Positions 9,441-18,324 of a stretch of DNA of 64,000 bases are shown piece after piece; the first letter of the stretch is position 1, and each line of letters starts with the position of its first letter. Made by a program: the position numbers and the translations under genes. The DNA comes from Actinomycetes bacterium (lineage in GTDB: Bacteria > Actinomycetota > Actinomycetes > Propionibacteriales > Propionibacteriaceae): contig JAEXAS010000018.1 in assembly GCA_023458095.1 (NCBI GenBank), positions 34,779 to 98,778 of the forward strand, read 5' to 3'. The notes beneath the pieces were generated by a model. The model was not told the DNA's origin and ran no database searches. It was given only the letters and a program-made list of their open reading frames with translations.

Positions 9441-9893
9441 TCAGCGCTTTGTGGCGAAGAACTCCTGGAGCAGGGCTCCGCATTGGGTCTCGTCGATTCC
9501 GCCGATGACCTCGACGCGATGATTGAGTCGGGGATCGCGCACCACATCCCACAGCGAGGCCACTGCGCCGGCTTTGGGATCGTAGGCGCCGAAAACCAGG
9601 CGCTCGATGCGGGCCGCGACCAAGGCTCCTGCGCACATGGTGCACGGCTCCAAAGTCACCACCAGGGTGCAGCCGTCAAGATGCCAGCCGCCGCGATGCG
9701 CGGCTGCCCGACGCAGCGCCAACACTTCGGCATGGGCCGTGGGGTCACCGGTCAGCTCTCGCTCATTGTGGCCAACCCCAATCGGCGCACCGGAGGAATC
9801 CAGCACCACCGCACCGATCGGAACGTCGCCATGATCCAACGCCCACCGAGCTTCGGCGAGCGCGGCGTCGATAGCCGGCTGCCAACGGCTCAC
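9441..9893 (-). CDS. tadA: tRNA-specific adenosine deaminase TadA
   Basis: A 150-residue cytidine/deoxycytidylate deaminase-fold enzyme. The zinc-binding and catalytic motifs are complete: HAE at residues 54-56 (His zinc ligand, Glu proton shuttle) and PCTMC at 83-87 (two Cys zinc ligands). It deaminates A34 to inosine in tRNA-Arg(ACG), allowing decoding of CGC and CGA. Its ATG overlaps the stop of the upstream gene by four bases, and that gene is its usual actinobacterial partner. The essential function and full motif set make this a confident call. Confidence 0.95.
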   Translation of the reverse strand: MSRWQPAIDAALAEARWALDHGDVPIGAVVLDSSGAPIGVGHNERELTGDPTAHAEVLALRRAAAHRGGWHLDGCTLVVTLEPCTMCAGALVAARIERLVFGAYDPKAGAVASLWDVVRDPRLNHRVEVIGGIDETQCGALLQEFFATKR

Positions 9894-10510
9894 TCGAAGC
9901 TGGCCATCGCTTTGGCGAACTCCGATCCAAAGCTGATCTTGGTGGCGATCCGCTCCAGCAACGCGGTGGCCTCCACGTCGTAGTCCTCAGCCATCGCTTC
10001 GAGTTCGAATTCGGGTAGGCCCACATCGGCGAGAATGTCGGAGTCCCCGACCGGGTAGCCGTCCTCGTTCTCATCGGGCAGTTCAGCGTCCAAGAAGTCG
10101 CAGGCATCCCGGGCGATCGGCCAGTCCTCGGCGGCAGCAGCATCAGAGCAGAACACCTGTACGCGCTTGCCCCGCACCCGAACCAGCACGAACACCTCGT
10201 CGGCGATCGACACCATGCCCACCGCACCGGCATCGCCAGGAACCCGACGCAACTGAGTGATCAGTGCGTCCAAGTCATTGGCCAAGCTGAGATCCAAGGC
10301 AAGAGCGACCGGCTGACCGTCTTCGCGGTACAGCGCGATCACCAGATCAATGTCGTCCTCGGTGGCATCCTCGGGATAGTCGTCCTCATCATCGTCATCG
10401 TCGTCGTCTTCGACTTCGACGACGTCCAGATCGTCATCCAGATCGTCGAGTCCGGGACGGTCGTCGCCGCGGTTGGGCAACTCGAACTCCAGTTCATCCG
10501 AATCGCTCAC
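9890..10510 (-). CDS. tRNA adenosine deaminase-associated protein
   Basis: A 206-residue protein with a strongly acidic N-terminal third (runs of Asp and Glu around residues 20-55), then an alpha/beta domain containing VALALDLSLANDLDALITQL and GAVGMVSIADEVFVLVRV. This matches the actinobacterial family always found directly before tadA, whose biochemical role is unknown to me. The start overlap with tadA supports coupled translation. The acidic tail may be disordered. Confidence 0.85.
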   Translation of the reverse strand: MSDSDELEFELPNRGDDRPGLDDLDDDLDVVEVEDDDDDDDEDDYPEDATEDDIDLVIALYREDGQPVALALDLSLANDLDALITQLRRVPGDAGAVGMVSIADEVFVLVRVRGKRVQVFCSDAAAAEDWPIARDACDFLDAELPDENEDGYPVGDSDILADVGLPEFELEAMAEDYDVEATALLERIATKISFGSEFAKAMASFE

Positions 10511-10617
10511 CGATGCCTCCTCAACTGGTCCTGCCGTCCCATGGTCTCAGAAAACCGGCTCGGGGGCACAGTCTGGGCAGGACTGCTGGCGCGGCCCAGG
10601 TGTGCCAAGGTAGTTCT

Positions 10618-11259
10618 GTGGAACTTCGCGTCATTGAACACCCCCTCGTAGCGCACAAGGTCAGCCTGCTGCGCGACCAAGACACAACCAGTGCGACCTT
10701 TCGCCAACTGGTCGAGGAATTGGTCACCTTGCTGGCCTACGAGGCCACCCGCGAAGTGCGGGTCGAACCAGTTCGAGTCACCACTCCCATCACGACGACC
10801 ACCGGGGTGGCCTTGAGCCGGCCGCGGCCCTTGGTGGTGCCGATCCTGCGTGCCGGTCTCGGCATGCTTGAAGGCATGATGCGGCTGATGCCCACCGCCG
10901 AGGTCGGCTTTGTCGGCATGGTGCGCGACGAGGAAACTCTGCAGCCCTTCACCTACGCCGAGCGCCTGCCCAAGGACCTGTCCGGGCGTCAGTGCTATGT
11001 GCTGGATCCGATGCTGGCCACCGGCGGCTCACTGGGCGGCACCGTCCAGTTCCTGGTGGATCGTGGCGCGGATCACATCACCGCCATCTGCCTGATCGCC
11101 GCTCCCGAGGGTGTGGCCAACATGAGTGCCCTGGTCGACGGGCTGGATGTTCCCTGCACCCTGGTGTGTGCCGCTTTGGACGAGAAGCTCAACGAGGTCG
11201 GCTACATCGTCCCGGGCCTCGGTGACGCCGGTGACCGGCTCTACGGCCTGGCCCAGTAA
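10618..11259 (+). CDS. upp: Uracil phosphoribosyltransferase
   Basis: A 213-residue PRTase that makes UMP from uracil and PRPP in pyrimidine salvage. The PRPP-binding loop DPMLATGGSLGGT is intact, with RAGLGMLEGM and the C-terminal uracil-binding stretch YIVPGLGDAGDRLYG also typical. The start is GTG at 10618, with AAGG seven bases upstream. The frame runs open to 10513, but the extra residues do not resemble Upp. It is divergent from the tadA pair, with about 107 bp holding both promoters. Confidence 0.95.
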   Translation: MELRVIEHPLVAHKVSLLRDQDTTSATFRQLVEELVTLLAYEATREVRVEPVRVTTPITTTTGVALSRPRPLVVPILRAGLGMLEGMMRLMPTAEVGFVGMVRDEETLQPFTYAERLPKDLSGRQCYVLDPMLATGGSLGGTVQFLVDRGADHITAICLIAAPEGVANMSALVDGLDVPCTLVCAALDEKLNEVGYIVPGLGDAGDRLYGLAQ

Positions 11260-11358
11260 CGGCCTGGCCAATAACGGTTTAGCCCAGGAGCGGCGTGACC
11301 CCGTAGCCGGTTTGAGGTGTCGGGCTGCTGCAAGGCGCGGGTGGGCTAACTTCTGGGG

Positions 11359-11413
11359 CCCTTCGACAGGCTCAGGGCACGGGAGCTTCCGTTGGCTGAG
11401 CTTGTCGAAGCCG
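11359..11413. repeat. Inverted pair of dispersed repeats after upp
   Basis: A CCCTTCGACAGGCTCAGGGC copy is followed after about 10 bases by an inverted TTGGCTGAGCTTGTCGAAGCC copy. The pair can form a hairpin and lies between convergent genes, so it may act as a terminator. Confidence 0.75.
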
Positions 11414-11442
11414 GCCAACTCAGCGATTTTCGCCCGGATCGG

Positions 11443-12729
11443 TCAGGATCGAGATCCCAGGCGACGAACCAGGGACATCGGCAGCAGGGCCCGGGCGAGC
11501 AGACCCAGGCGAGCCCGTAGCTGTCCCTTGAACGATTGATTGCCGCCAGGGCCGTCCGGAACCTGGGCCGCGCGCGGCAGCCGGGCCCGCCGCTGCCGGA
11601 TCGCCAGACGTCCGGCGACATAACTGCCCTGCGTCACCGCCACACCCGGGCGTTGCTGAATCGGGAGTTCAAGGAGCTCACCGACCCGCTTCACCACCCG
11701 CTGGCCGGGGGTGAGTTCGTCCACCGACACGAAGACATCATCGAGCCAGGCCTGCTGCGGGCTGGGCAGCCGGTCGGCGATGAGATCGTCGAAGGTGGCG
11801 ATCAGGCCTGAGTTCAGCAGCACCTGATTGCCGTGCTTCTCATGGACGCCCAGATCAGCGATGAAGGCCGTCCGAACCCCGGCCGCCACAGCCTCCAGAC
11901 CTGCGGTCGAAGAGACGGTGAGCATCAGGTCGGTGCTGGGCAGCAGCTCGGTGATGGGCTCATAGGTCAGTGCGAAGTTGGACGGCGGCTTGGGCAGTTC
12001 GGCCAGGACCTGCTCGGGATGGTGATCCATGCGGTGGAAGGTGCTCTCCCAGCGCCGGTGTCGCGGCTTGAGCAAGACCCGGCGATCCGGATGAGCTGTG
12101 GCGTAGTCGATGAGGCGCTGATACACGTAGGCGCGGTCCCATCGCTGAGTGGGAATGGTGGGCTGATCGGCGAAGACCACCGTCTGGATCGGGCCTTCTC
12201 GGCGGGCAGCGGGCCGCGCCGGCAGCAGCGGCAATCCGGTGAGCAGCAGGTTGTCCAGGGGTAACCCCAGCAGGCGGGCCGCATTCTCGAACTCGCGCAG
12301 GTTGTCGGCGGAGTTCACCGCCACCAGGTCGGAGCCAGCCCGGTCCAGATAGCCCGCCACGAGCTTCTCGATCACGATGCCGACCCAGCCGGTCACGATC
12401 ACCGGTTCCCGATCGGCGGGCTCGGCTCGGCGCAGCAGCGCCAGCTCATCGGTGAAGCGCTCGACGAGTTGGCCCTGCAGGGCCAGCACCACACAGTCGG
12501 CGGTGCGCGCCGCCGCCAGCAGGTCGGCCCAAGCCAGCAGTTCGGGTTCGGGGCAGCCGATGGCCGCGATCTGATCTGAGGACAGCGCGGTGCGATAGTC
12601 GGACGGGGCAGCGACCGTCCAGGTCCATTCGTCACTGGGGAACTCGCGGGCCAACCCCACTGCCCACTTCAGCTGGGAATCGTAGGCGGCAACGACCAAC
12701 AGGTGGCGCTGCGTCGTGGGGCGCTGCAT
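11443..12729 (-). CDS. Putative GT-B-like glycosyltransferase, polysaccharide region
   Basis: A soluble protein of 428 residues. The middle carries VVFADQPTIPTQRWDRAYVY, VLLKPRHRRWE and a GT-B-like C-terminal patch with STDLMLTVSSTAGLEAVAAG, where the conserved SST-GLEA-AAG pattern resembles the acceptor side of CDP-glycerol glycerophosphotransferase and other GT-B enzymes. I recall similar actinobacterial proteins being annotated as putative glycosyltransferases (DUF6716). The C-terminal 50 residues are basic. It is divergent from a three-gene polysaccharide operon. The substrate is unknown. Confidence 0.65.
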   Translation of the reverse strand: MQRPTTQRHLLVVAAYDSQLKWAVGLAREFPSDEWTWTVAAPSDYRTALSSDQIAAIGCPEPELLAWADLLAAARTADCVVLALQGQLVERFTDELALLRRAEPADREPVIVTGWVGIVIEKLVAGYLDRAGSDLVAVNSADNLREFENAARLLGLPLDNLLLTGLPLLPARPAARREGPIQTVVFADQPTIPTQRWDRAYVYQRLIDYATAHPDRRVLLKPRHRRWESTFHRMDHHPEQVLAELPKPPSNFALTYEPITELLPSTDLMLTVSSTAGLEAVAAGVRTAFIADLGVHEKHGNQVLLNSGLIATFDDLIADRLPSPQQAWLDDVFVSVDELTPGQRVVKRVGELLELPIQQRPGVAVTQGSYVAGRLAIRQRRARLPRAAQVPDGPGGNQSFKGQLRARLGLLARALLPMSLVRRLGSRS

Positions 12730-12858
12730 CGTGGGTGGGTTCCCTTCCTAGCCTTCTTGGTGCGGGATCACTTTACCGAGCAAAGCCCGTTGTTTTGCCT
12801 CGTTTTGACCCTGGCCAACGTCACGAAGCGGCTTGCGCATCCCTGCTAATCTGCCACC

Positions 12859-13857
12859 GTGACCCAACCACGTACGGCATCTTCCACACCGTTCTTGGTG
12901 CGCCTAAAGCGGCGCGCCGGACGTTTTCGCCGACGACTCTCCGGGAATGCCGAAATCACTATTCCGACGCTTCTTGCCGTTCGAGTTAACCCTCAATCGA
13001 TTGCGGTTGGATTGCATTCATCGTGGACCAAACCGATCGAGGAGGTCGAGGACGCCGAGGCCGCATTGCTGCCGCAGCGCGTGCGTCACGTGCTGATCTG
13101 GCGGACCAACCAAGACCAAGCCGCCGTCGCGTTGGCGCGGTCCCTGCACCGGGACATCTTCGCCCGCACCGCATCCCCGGTAGCCTTCGTGGACGAACGG
13201 AACCCGCAGCTCGCCGGAGCCCCCACGCTCCTTGACGTCGTGGAACGTATCCGACCTAGCCAAGAAGCCTTTTATGCGGTTCGGCAGAGTAGCCTGGTGA
13301 TCATCCAGGATCCGTACTCCGCCCTGCCCGTCGCTGTGGCACACACCTGGCCGAGCGCCCGGGTCATCCTGATCCTCACCCGCGAGCCCGCGTTCCCCCT
13401 CACCCCCCTCATCGGGGTGGAGGCACTCCTCACCAAGTCCGGGGTGACGGTGCCCGACGACCTGCTCGACACCACCCCGTTCCATGCCGAGTTCAGTGAC
13501 GACGCCGAGCTGAATAGCATCGTGCGCGCATTGTGGAATGTGGCCCGACCCTACCCCCAGGGCTATTTGTCCGTGGTCAAGGGGAGCCCCGTCGCGCTCC
13601 GCGATTACCACGGCTCCGGAAATGAGGACATTGTGGTTGCGATGCCCGCAGACTGGTCCACCTCAGGGGCAGAGTTCAGTGATTTCCGTAGCTATCTGCA
13701 CACCGTCTGGTCATCTGCACTGGCAGTAGGAATTCACTCGAAATTCACCTACTCTTACGAAAGCCTGGTTGCCCGTCCGGATGTGAACCTCTTGATGGTG
13801 CTGATCGACCGTGGCGCACGGGTCACGTTCACCACCGCAGCGGAGGTGCCAGCGTGA
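12859..13857 (+). CDS. Hypothetical protein in polysaccharide operon
   Basis: A 332-residue protein with a basic N-terminus (RLKRRAGRFRRRLSG) and an alpha/beta body including ARVILILTREPAF. No family is recognised. It starts with GTG after a 130-bp divergent gap and overlaps the next gene by four bases, so the two are translated together. The neighbours suggest a role in surface glycan synthesis or export, possibly as a degenerate or unusual glycosyltransferase. That is context only. No catalytic motif can be pointed to. Confidence 0.6.
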   Translation: MTQPRTASSTPFLVRLKRRAGRFRRRLSGNAEITIPTLLAVRVNPQSIAVGLHSSWTKPIEEVEDAEAALLPQRVRHVLIWRTNQDQAAVALARSLHRDIFARTASPVAFVDERNPQLAGAPTLLDVVERIRPSQEAFYAVRQSSLVIIQDPYSALPVAVAHTWPSARVILILTREPAFPLTPLIGVEALLTKSGVTVPDDLLDTTPFHAEFSDDAELNSIVRALWNVARPYPQGYLSVVKGSPVALRDYHGSGNEDIVVAMPADWSTSGAEFSDFRSYLHTVWSSALAVGIHSKFTYSYESLVARPDVNLLMVLIDRGARVTFTTAAEVPA

Positions 13858-14819
13858 AGATCGTGCACCTGTCGCCATCGATCCTGGCCGGCGCACCGGG
13901 CATGCTGGCCGACGCCCAACGCGAGATCCTGGGCCACGACGCCAGCCACGTCCGGGTCGGGGACGCCGGCGCCCACCGCGACCTGATGTCGCCCAACTCC
14001 CTGCAGTTGACCGACTGCCCGCAGGACCAGGAGATCTTCACCGACCTGCTCAATCAGGCCGAGGTCATTCACGTACACAACTTCCTGCCGCCCTTGCTTC
14101 GGCGCTGGGCCGCCGCAGTGCCCGACGTCTTTGACCGGCGGTGGGTGTACCAGGTGCATTCCCCCAGCCACGAGCGCCCGCTGTTCGGTGACCTGTCGGC
14201 CGATCACGGCCTGCCCTGGCACGCGAAGTTGGCCGTCTGCCACGCCCATCCGCGCATGTTCCCCGACTTCACCCCCGTGCCGAATGTGCTGCACCGCCCG
14301 TTCATCACCCACACCAACCGGGCCAAAGCGCCGAGCGACGGTCCGCTGCGGGTGGTGCACTCGCCGTCCACCCGCTCCCAGGGACGCTGGTCGGCCAAGG
14401 GCGATGAGTTGTTCGAGGTGGAGCTTCAGCGCCTCCATGCCGATCCGCGGGTCGCGCTGCAAACCCTCGAAGGAGTCTCGCCACGGCGGGTGGCGATGAC
14501 CCGCCAGTTCAGCCACGTGTCGATCGATGAGGTCGTCACCGGCGGCTTCCATCTGGTCAGCTATGAAGGTCTGGCTGCGGGCAATGTGGTGATCAACGGC
14601 GCCGACGAGCTCTCGATGGCCGCCTTCGCCATGGGCTTTCGCACCGCCGAGCGTCCGCCGTGGCTCATCACCGACTCCGCCGGCGTCCATCAGCAGCTTC
14701 TCGCTCTGGCCACGGACCGCTCGCGCCTGGCGGACCTGATGCAGGCCGGCCACGAATACTTCTGGCGGGTGATGGCCGCCGAGCGGGTGGTCGGCTTCTT
14801 CGACGAGATCTACGCCTGA
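13854..14819 (+). CDS. GT4-like glycosyltransferase
   Basis: A 321-residue protein resembling a short GT-B glycosyltransferase. The N-terminal MKIVHLSPSILAGAPGMLA is a typical GT4 start, EVIHVHNFLPPLLRRW is the usual N-domain strand, and the C-terminal region has DEVVTGGFHLVSYEGLAAG with the E-G-LAAG pattern of the nucleotide-sugar site. It is shorter than most GT4 enzymes (350-400 residues). The GTG start overlaps the upstream stop, and the next gene begins three bases after its stop, so the three genes form one operon. Confidence 0.7.
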   Translation: MKIVHLSPSILAGAPGMLADAQREILGHDASHVRVGDAGAHRDLMSPNSLQLTDCPQDQEIFTDLLNQAEVIHVHNFLPPLLRRWAAAVPDVFDRRWVYQVHSPSHERPLFGDLSADHGLPWHAKLAVCHAHPRMFPDFTPVPNVLHRPFITHTNRAKAPSDGPLRVVHSPSTRSQGRWSAKGDELFEVELQRLHADPRVALQTLEGVSPRRVAMTRQFSHVSIDEVVTGGFHLVSYEGLAAGNVVINGADELSMAAFAMGFRTAERPPWLITDSAGVHQQLLALATDRSRLADLMQAGHEYFWRVMAAERVVGFFDEIYA

Positions 14820-14821
14820 CG

Positions 14822-15508
14822 ATGGTCGATTTCCAGCCCCTGGAGCAGCTCCGAGAACGGTTCACCGGAGCCGAGGTGGACGTCCTCGGCAATGGACCGA
14901 CCGTTGCGGCATGGACTCCCGGCGATCGGGCGATCGCCACGGTGAATGCCGGCATGCCACTGGTGGCCTCCCACGAGGCGAAGGCCGATCTGTACTGGGT
15001 CCAAGACGAGCGGTTCATCGCCACCAAGGGTCCGTCGCTGTTGCCCTATGTGCACCTGATCGACTTCTTCGCCGCCAATGCCCGCGTCATCGATCTGGTG
15101 CCACCCAACTATGGCCACCGGGTGCCGGTACGCATGATGGGCGATGTGGACTGGTCCCGCGACCCGCGGCTAGGCGTCAACCACGGCTACAACGTGGTGT
15201 TCGGTCTCCTCCAACTGTTGAGCTGGTGCCAGGTGCGCTCGGTTCATCTGTGGGGTGTGGGAATGCGCTACTGGTCGACCAATCCGCGCTATCACCAAAG
15301 CACCCGTGGCGCGGATGTGGATCTGCACCGGTCCGCCGAGCAGGTGATTCTGGTCAACCGTGCACTGGACATTCTGCGCAGTGAAGGCGTCGAGGTGGAG
15401 GTGCACGGACCCTCGGCCCTCACCGACTTCGCGCCGCTACCCCAGGGCCAGTGGGCCGGACAGGTCGCCCCGCTCACCACGCCGCCAACGCGCGTCCAGC
15501 CGACGTAG
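14822..15508 (+). CDS. DUF115/MptE-like or sialyltransferase-like protein
   Basis: A 228-residue soluble protein. VDVLGNGPTVAAW near residue 20 resembles the nucleotide-binding loop (LGNGPS) shared by DUF115 proteins and some Rossmann-type sialyltransferases. NAGMPLVASHEAKADLYWVQD and HLWGVGMRYWSTNPRYH follow as expected. The start is ATG 14822, two bases after the preceding stop. The frame is open upstream only inside the previous gene. A role in modifying or polymerising a surface glycan fits the operon, but the donor and acceptor cannot be deduced. Confidence 0.55.
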   Translation: MVDFQPLEQLRERFTGAEVDVLGNGPTVAAWTPGDRAIATVNAGMPLVASHEAKADLYWVQDERFIATKGPSLLPYVHLIDFFAANARVIDLVPPNYGHRVPVRMMGDVDWSRDPRLGVNHGYNVVFGLLQLLSWCQVRSVHLWGVGMRYWSTNPRYHQSTRGADVDLHRSAEQVILVNRALDILRSEGVEVEVHGPSALTDFAPLPQGQWAGQVAPLTTPPTRVQPT

Positions 15509-15612
15509 TCGCACCCGGATTAGCTGAACCGGACCACCGCGGGTGTCAGCCAGTCGGTTGTGCCTGACTGCCCCTTGACGCTGATACAGGCTTCGACAAG
15601 CTCAGCCAACGG

Positions 15613-15745
15613 GTATTGCCGTGCCCTGAGCCTGTCGAAGGGCACCCCAGGAGTCAGGTATCGCCGTGCCCTGAGCCTGTCGAAGGGCACCCCAGGAGTC
15701 AGGTATCGCCGTGCCCTGAGCTTGTCGAAGGGCGCCCCCGGCGTC
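15613..15745. repeat. Three tandem 45-bp units carrying the dispersed element
   Basis: The motif GTGCCCTGAGCCTGTCGAAG recurs at 15621 and 15666, with a variant at 15711 (GAGCTTGTCGAAG): an exact 45-bp period. The 281-bp gap between the preceding gene and menB contains no other feature apart from one inverted copy at about 15588 (GGCTTCGACAAGCTCAGCC). Confidence 0.85.
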
Positions 15746-15789
15746 AGCCAGCCGAGGTGTGCCCGGCTGCCAGCCGGGCGGTTCCCGAA

Positions 15790-16686
15790 TCAGAAGTAGT
15801 AGGGGAACTTCGACCAGTTCGGCGGGCGCTTCTCCAGGAAGGAGTCTCGGCCCTCGACGGCTTCATCGGTCATGTAGGCCAGCCGAGTGGTTTCCCCGGC
15901 GAAGACCTGCTGGCCGATCAGCCCGTCATCGATGGCGTTGAAGGCGAACTTCAGCATGCGTTGGGCGGTCGGCGACTTCCCACACACCATCGCCGCCCAC
16001 TCCAGGCCCACCGTCTCCAAGTCGGCATGCGGCACGACCTTGTTCACCGTGCCCATCTCGTAGGCGCGTTGCGCATCGTAGGTCTGGCCCAGGAAGAAGA
16101 TCTCGCGGGCCACCTTCTGTCCGACCTGGCGGGCCAGGTAGGCCGAGCCGAACCCGGCGTCGAAGGAACCCACATCGGCGTCGGTCTGCTTGAACTGCGC
16201 ATGCTCAGCCGAAGCGATGGTGAGGTCACAGACCACGTGCAGCGAATGCCCGCCACCAGCGGCCCAGCCGTTGACCATGCCGATGACGACCTTGGGCATG
16301 AAGCGGATCAGTCGCTGCACCTCCAGAATGTGCAATCGACCCAGCTTCGCGGCGTCCACCGTCTCGGACTCCTCGCCGTCGGCGTATTGATAACCGGCGC
16401 GACCCCGGATCCGCTGGTCACCGCCGGAGCAAAACGCCCACCCGCCGTCCTTGGCCGAGGGGCCGTTGCCGGTGAGCAGCACGCAGCCCACGTCGGAACT
16501 CATCCGGGCGTGGTCCAAGGCGGTGTACAGCTCGTCCACGGTCTGCGGACGGAAGGCGTTGCGGACCTCTGGTCGGTTGAAGGCGATCCGCACCGCCGGC
16601 ACCTGCTTGGCGCGGTGGTAAGTGATGTCGGTGAACTCGAAACCGTCGACGGGTTCCCACAGTTCCGGCTGCCACGGGTTGGTCAT
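15790..16686 (-). CDS. menB: 1,4-dihydroxy-2-naphthoyl-CoA synthase
   Basis: A 298-residue crotonase-fold enzyme that closes the naphthoate ring from o-succinylbenzoyl-CoA in menaquinone synthesis. Family markers are FCSGGDQRIRGRAGYQY (oxyanion-hole Gly and DHNA-CoA loop), GWAAGGGHSLHVVCDLTIAS, DADVGSFDAGFGSAYLAR and the C-terminal WSKFPYYF. ATG 16686 gives the normal N-terminus. The frame extends upstream into dispersed-repeat sequence that should not be counted. It stands alone between polysaccharide genes with no other men gene nearby. Confidence 0.95.
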   Translation of the reverse strand: MTNPWQPELWEPVDGFEFTDITYHRAKQVPAVRIAFNRPEVRNAFRPQTVDELYTALDHARMSSDVGCVLLTGNGPSAKDGGWAFCSGGDQRIRGRAGYQYADGEESETVDAAKLGRLHILEVQRLIRFMPKVVIGMVNGWAAGGGHSLHVVCDLTIASAEHAQFKQTDADVGSFDAGFGSAYLARQVGQKVAREIFFLGQTYDAQRAYEMGTVNKVVPHADLETVGLEWAAMVCGKSPTAQRMLKFAFNAIDDGLIGQQVFAGETTRLAYMTDEAVEGRDSFLEKRPPNWSKFPYYF

Positions 16687-16776
16687 AGGGCCACGGTAGT
16701 GCGTGCCGGCGACGCGGGGCGAGGCGCTTGCGCTGGGCCAGGCGCCCAACGCGATAGCAGAGCTATTGCCGACCGC

Positions 16777-16949
16777 GTTGGCTGGGCTTGTCGAAGCCTG
16801 CGGTGTGCCCTTCGACAAGCTCAGGGAACGGATGGTCAGCGGAGTTGCCCTCTCTCGCGTTGGCTGAGCTTGTCGAAGCCTGCGGCATGCCCTTCGACAA
16901 GCTCAGGGAGCGGTTGTCGGGTGCGCCCTTCGACAGGCTCTGGGCACGG
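16777..16949. repeat. Long direct repeat, left copy
   Basis: A block of about 173 bp composed of two inverted element pairs (GTTGGCTG..CTTGTCGAAGCC then CTTCGACAAGCTCAGGGA) and one extra unit, linked by non-palindromic sequence GGTTGTCGGGTGCGCCCTTC. It is nearly the same in order and content as 17896-18069. The two copies flank the gene at 17203. The rest of the 516-bp gap from menB to that gene (16950-17202) shows nothing I can identify. Confidence 0.85.
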
Positions 16950-17202
16950 CTCTTCACTCAAGGTGGGTTGAGGCACCGCACCTCGCGATGCATCGAGGCG
17001 CTGCGCGGGTCTCTCGATCAACTTTCCAGCGATTGGTGACCTACCGAGCAAATTCCCACGAAAACACTGTTCTCTGAGGGCGCATTTGCGGTAGCGTGCG
17101 AAACGCGGCCAGACGAGACTCACGGGGCGCGACTAGCCCTGTTACACGGGTCGTTGTCTCATCGATCCGCTCTGTCAGAAATGAAGCAGGCTGGGGGTCC
17201 TT

Positions 17203-17886
17203 GTGAAGCACAAGTGGGTTCGGGGTGCCCTAGTCGCAGTGTTGGCGGCTGTCTTGTTGTCTGCGGGGTCGTTCGTCGTTGATCGGGTATGGCTCGCCGT
17301 GTTTGATCAACGGATCTACGAGTTCTTGAGGCCAACCGAAGCTGACGTGTTGGATGGGAGGGTTGCGAATGAGGAGCGGATTGCTGCGCTTGGCGACATG
17401 TCAGAGCTTTCCGGGGAGCTGAATGTCAATGGAGTCGCCCGCGTCGGTGAGGTTGTCTGGACTGTCTGCAGTATGGGGCGGAATACCTACAAGGTTCATG
17501 ATGGCTATCGGTTGTCGTGTGATGCCAGGGTGGTGTCGTATCTTGCGTGGTCCGGGAGCTATGAGAATGCGGCAGCGGCCCTCCGTGCGAGGATAATCAG
17601 CAAGTGCCCGGATCTGCAGTTGGACCCGGGGCCCCGGCCGCCTACGCCTGGCGCTCCCACGACGGTAGCGACATACGGCTGCGCTGACCGCACGAAAGTG
17701 AGGGTCCATTTTGAGAGCACGGACCGGCTGGCAATTTCCGACTCTGTCTTGTCGGTGGGCATGACCTCGTCTTCGTCCCGGAGGATCTCGGGTTCGTCCC
17801 CGGAGGAACTCTTCAACGCCCTGTCGGAGTATCAGTGGTTCGCTGTGGTTTCCGCCAGTCAGACCTACTACAAGGACCAGCCGTGA
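17203..17886 (+). CDS. Hypothetical membrane-anchored protein between direct repeats
   Basis: A 227-residue protein, GTG start, with a single N-terminal hydrophobic segment (GALVAVLAAVLLSAGSFVV) acting as signal or anchor, then a mostly polar outside domain with a Pro-rich stretch and a Ser-rich segment (GMTSSSSRRISGSSPEELF). It has three Cys in the body. The family is not recognised. Codon use looks less GC-biased than in its neighbours (more TTG, GTT and GAT). It is bracketed by 173-bp direct repeats, so it may have arrived as a cassette or been moved by recombination. Confidence 0.6.
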   Translation: MKHKWVRGALVAVLAAVLLSAGSFVVDRVWLAVFDQRIYEFLRPTEADVLDGRVANEERIAALGDMSELSGELNVNGVARVGEVVWTVCSMGRNTYKVHDGYRLSCDARVVSYLAWSGSYENAAAALRARIISKCPDLQLDPGPRPPTPGAPTTVATYGCADRTKVRVHFESTDRLAISDSVLSVGMTSSSSRRISGSSPEELFNALSEYQWFAVVSASQTYYKDQP

Positions 17887-17895
17887 CGCGAATCT

Positions 17896-18069
17896 CGTTG
17901 GCTGAGCTTGTCGAAGCCTGCGGCGTGCCCTTCGACAAGCTCAGGGAACGGATGGTCGGTGGAGATGCCTTCTCTCGCGTTGGCTGAGCTTGTCGAAGCC
18001 TGCGGTGCACCCTTCGACAAGCTCAGGGAACGGTTGTCGGGTGCGCCCTTCGACAAGCTCAGGGAACGG
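17896..18069. repeat. Long direct repeat, right copy
   Basis: The second copy of the block described at 16777-16949, beginning ten bases after the stop of the hypothetical gene. It ends with a better-preserved CCTTCGACAAGCTCAGGGAA unit. 18070-18324 contains no further recognisable element before the first Stealth gene. Confidence 0.85.
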
Positions 18070-18324
18070 TTGTTCATCACTGCGATCAGATCGCTCCGGT
18101 TCGGCCATGTGGTTCAGCCCCTGGTCAACTCGAGCAAGGCGCCAAATGCTGGCCCTATCGTGGCGCCGGGGCCCAAACCCACTCTGGTCAGGTTCGAATG
18201 AGCGACAGGCAGCGCCTCTGACTCTCAGGCAGGCCAAAGGAGCCGCCCAGCCTCACCACCGGATTCGCCTCGTATACTGAGCCGACACAAGGTGATTGAG
18301 GCTTCCAAGCCGCACTGGAGGACC

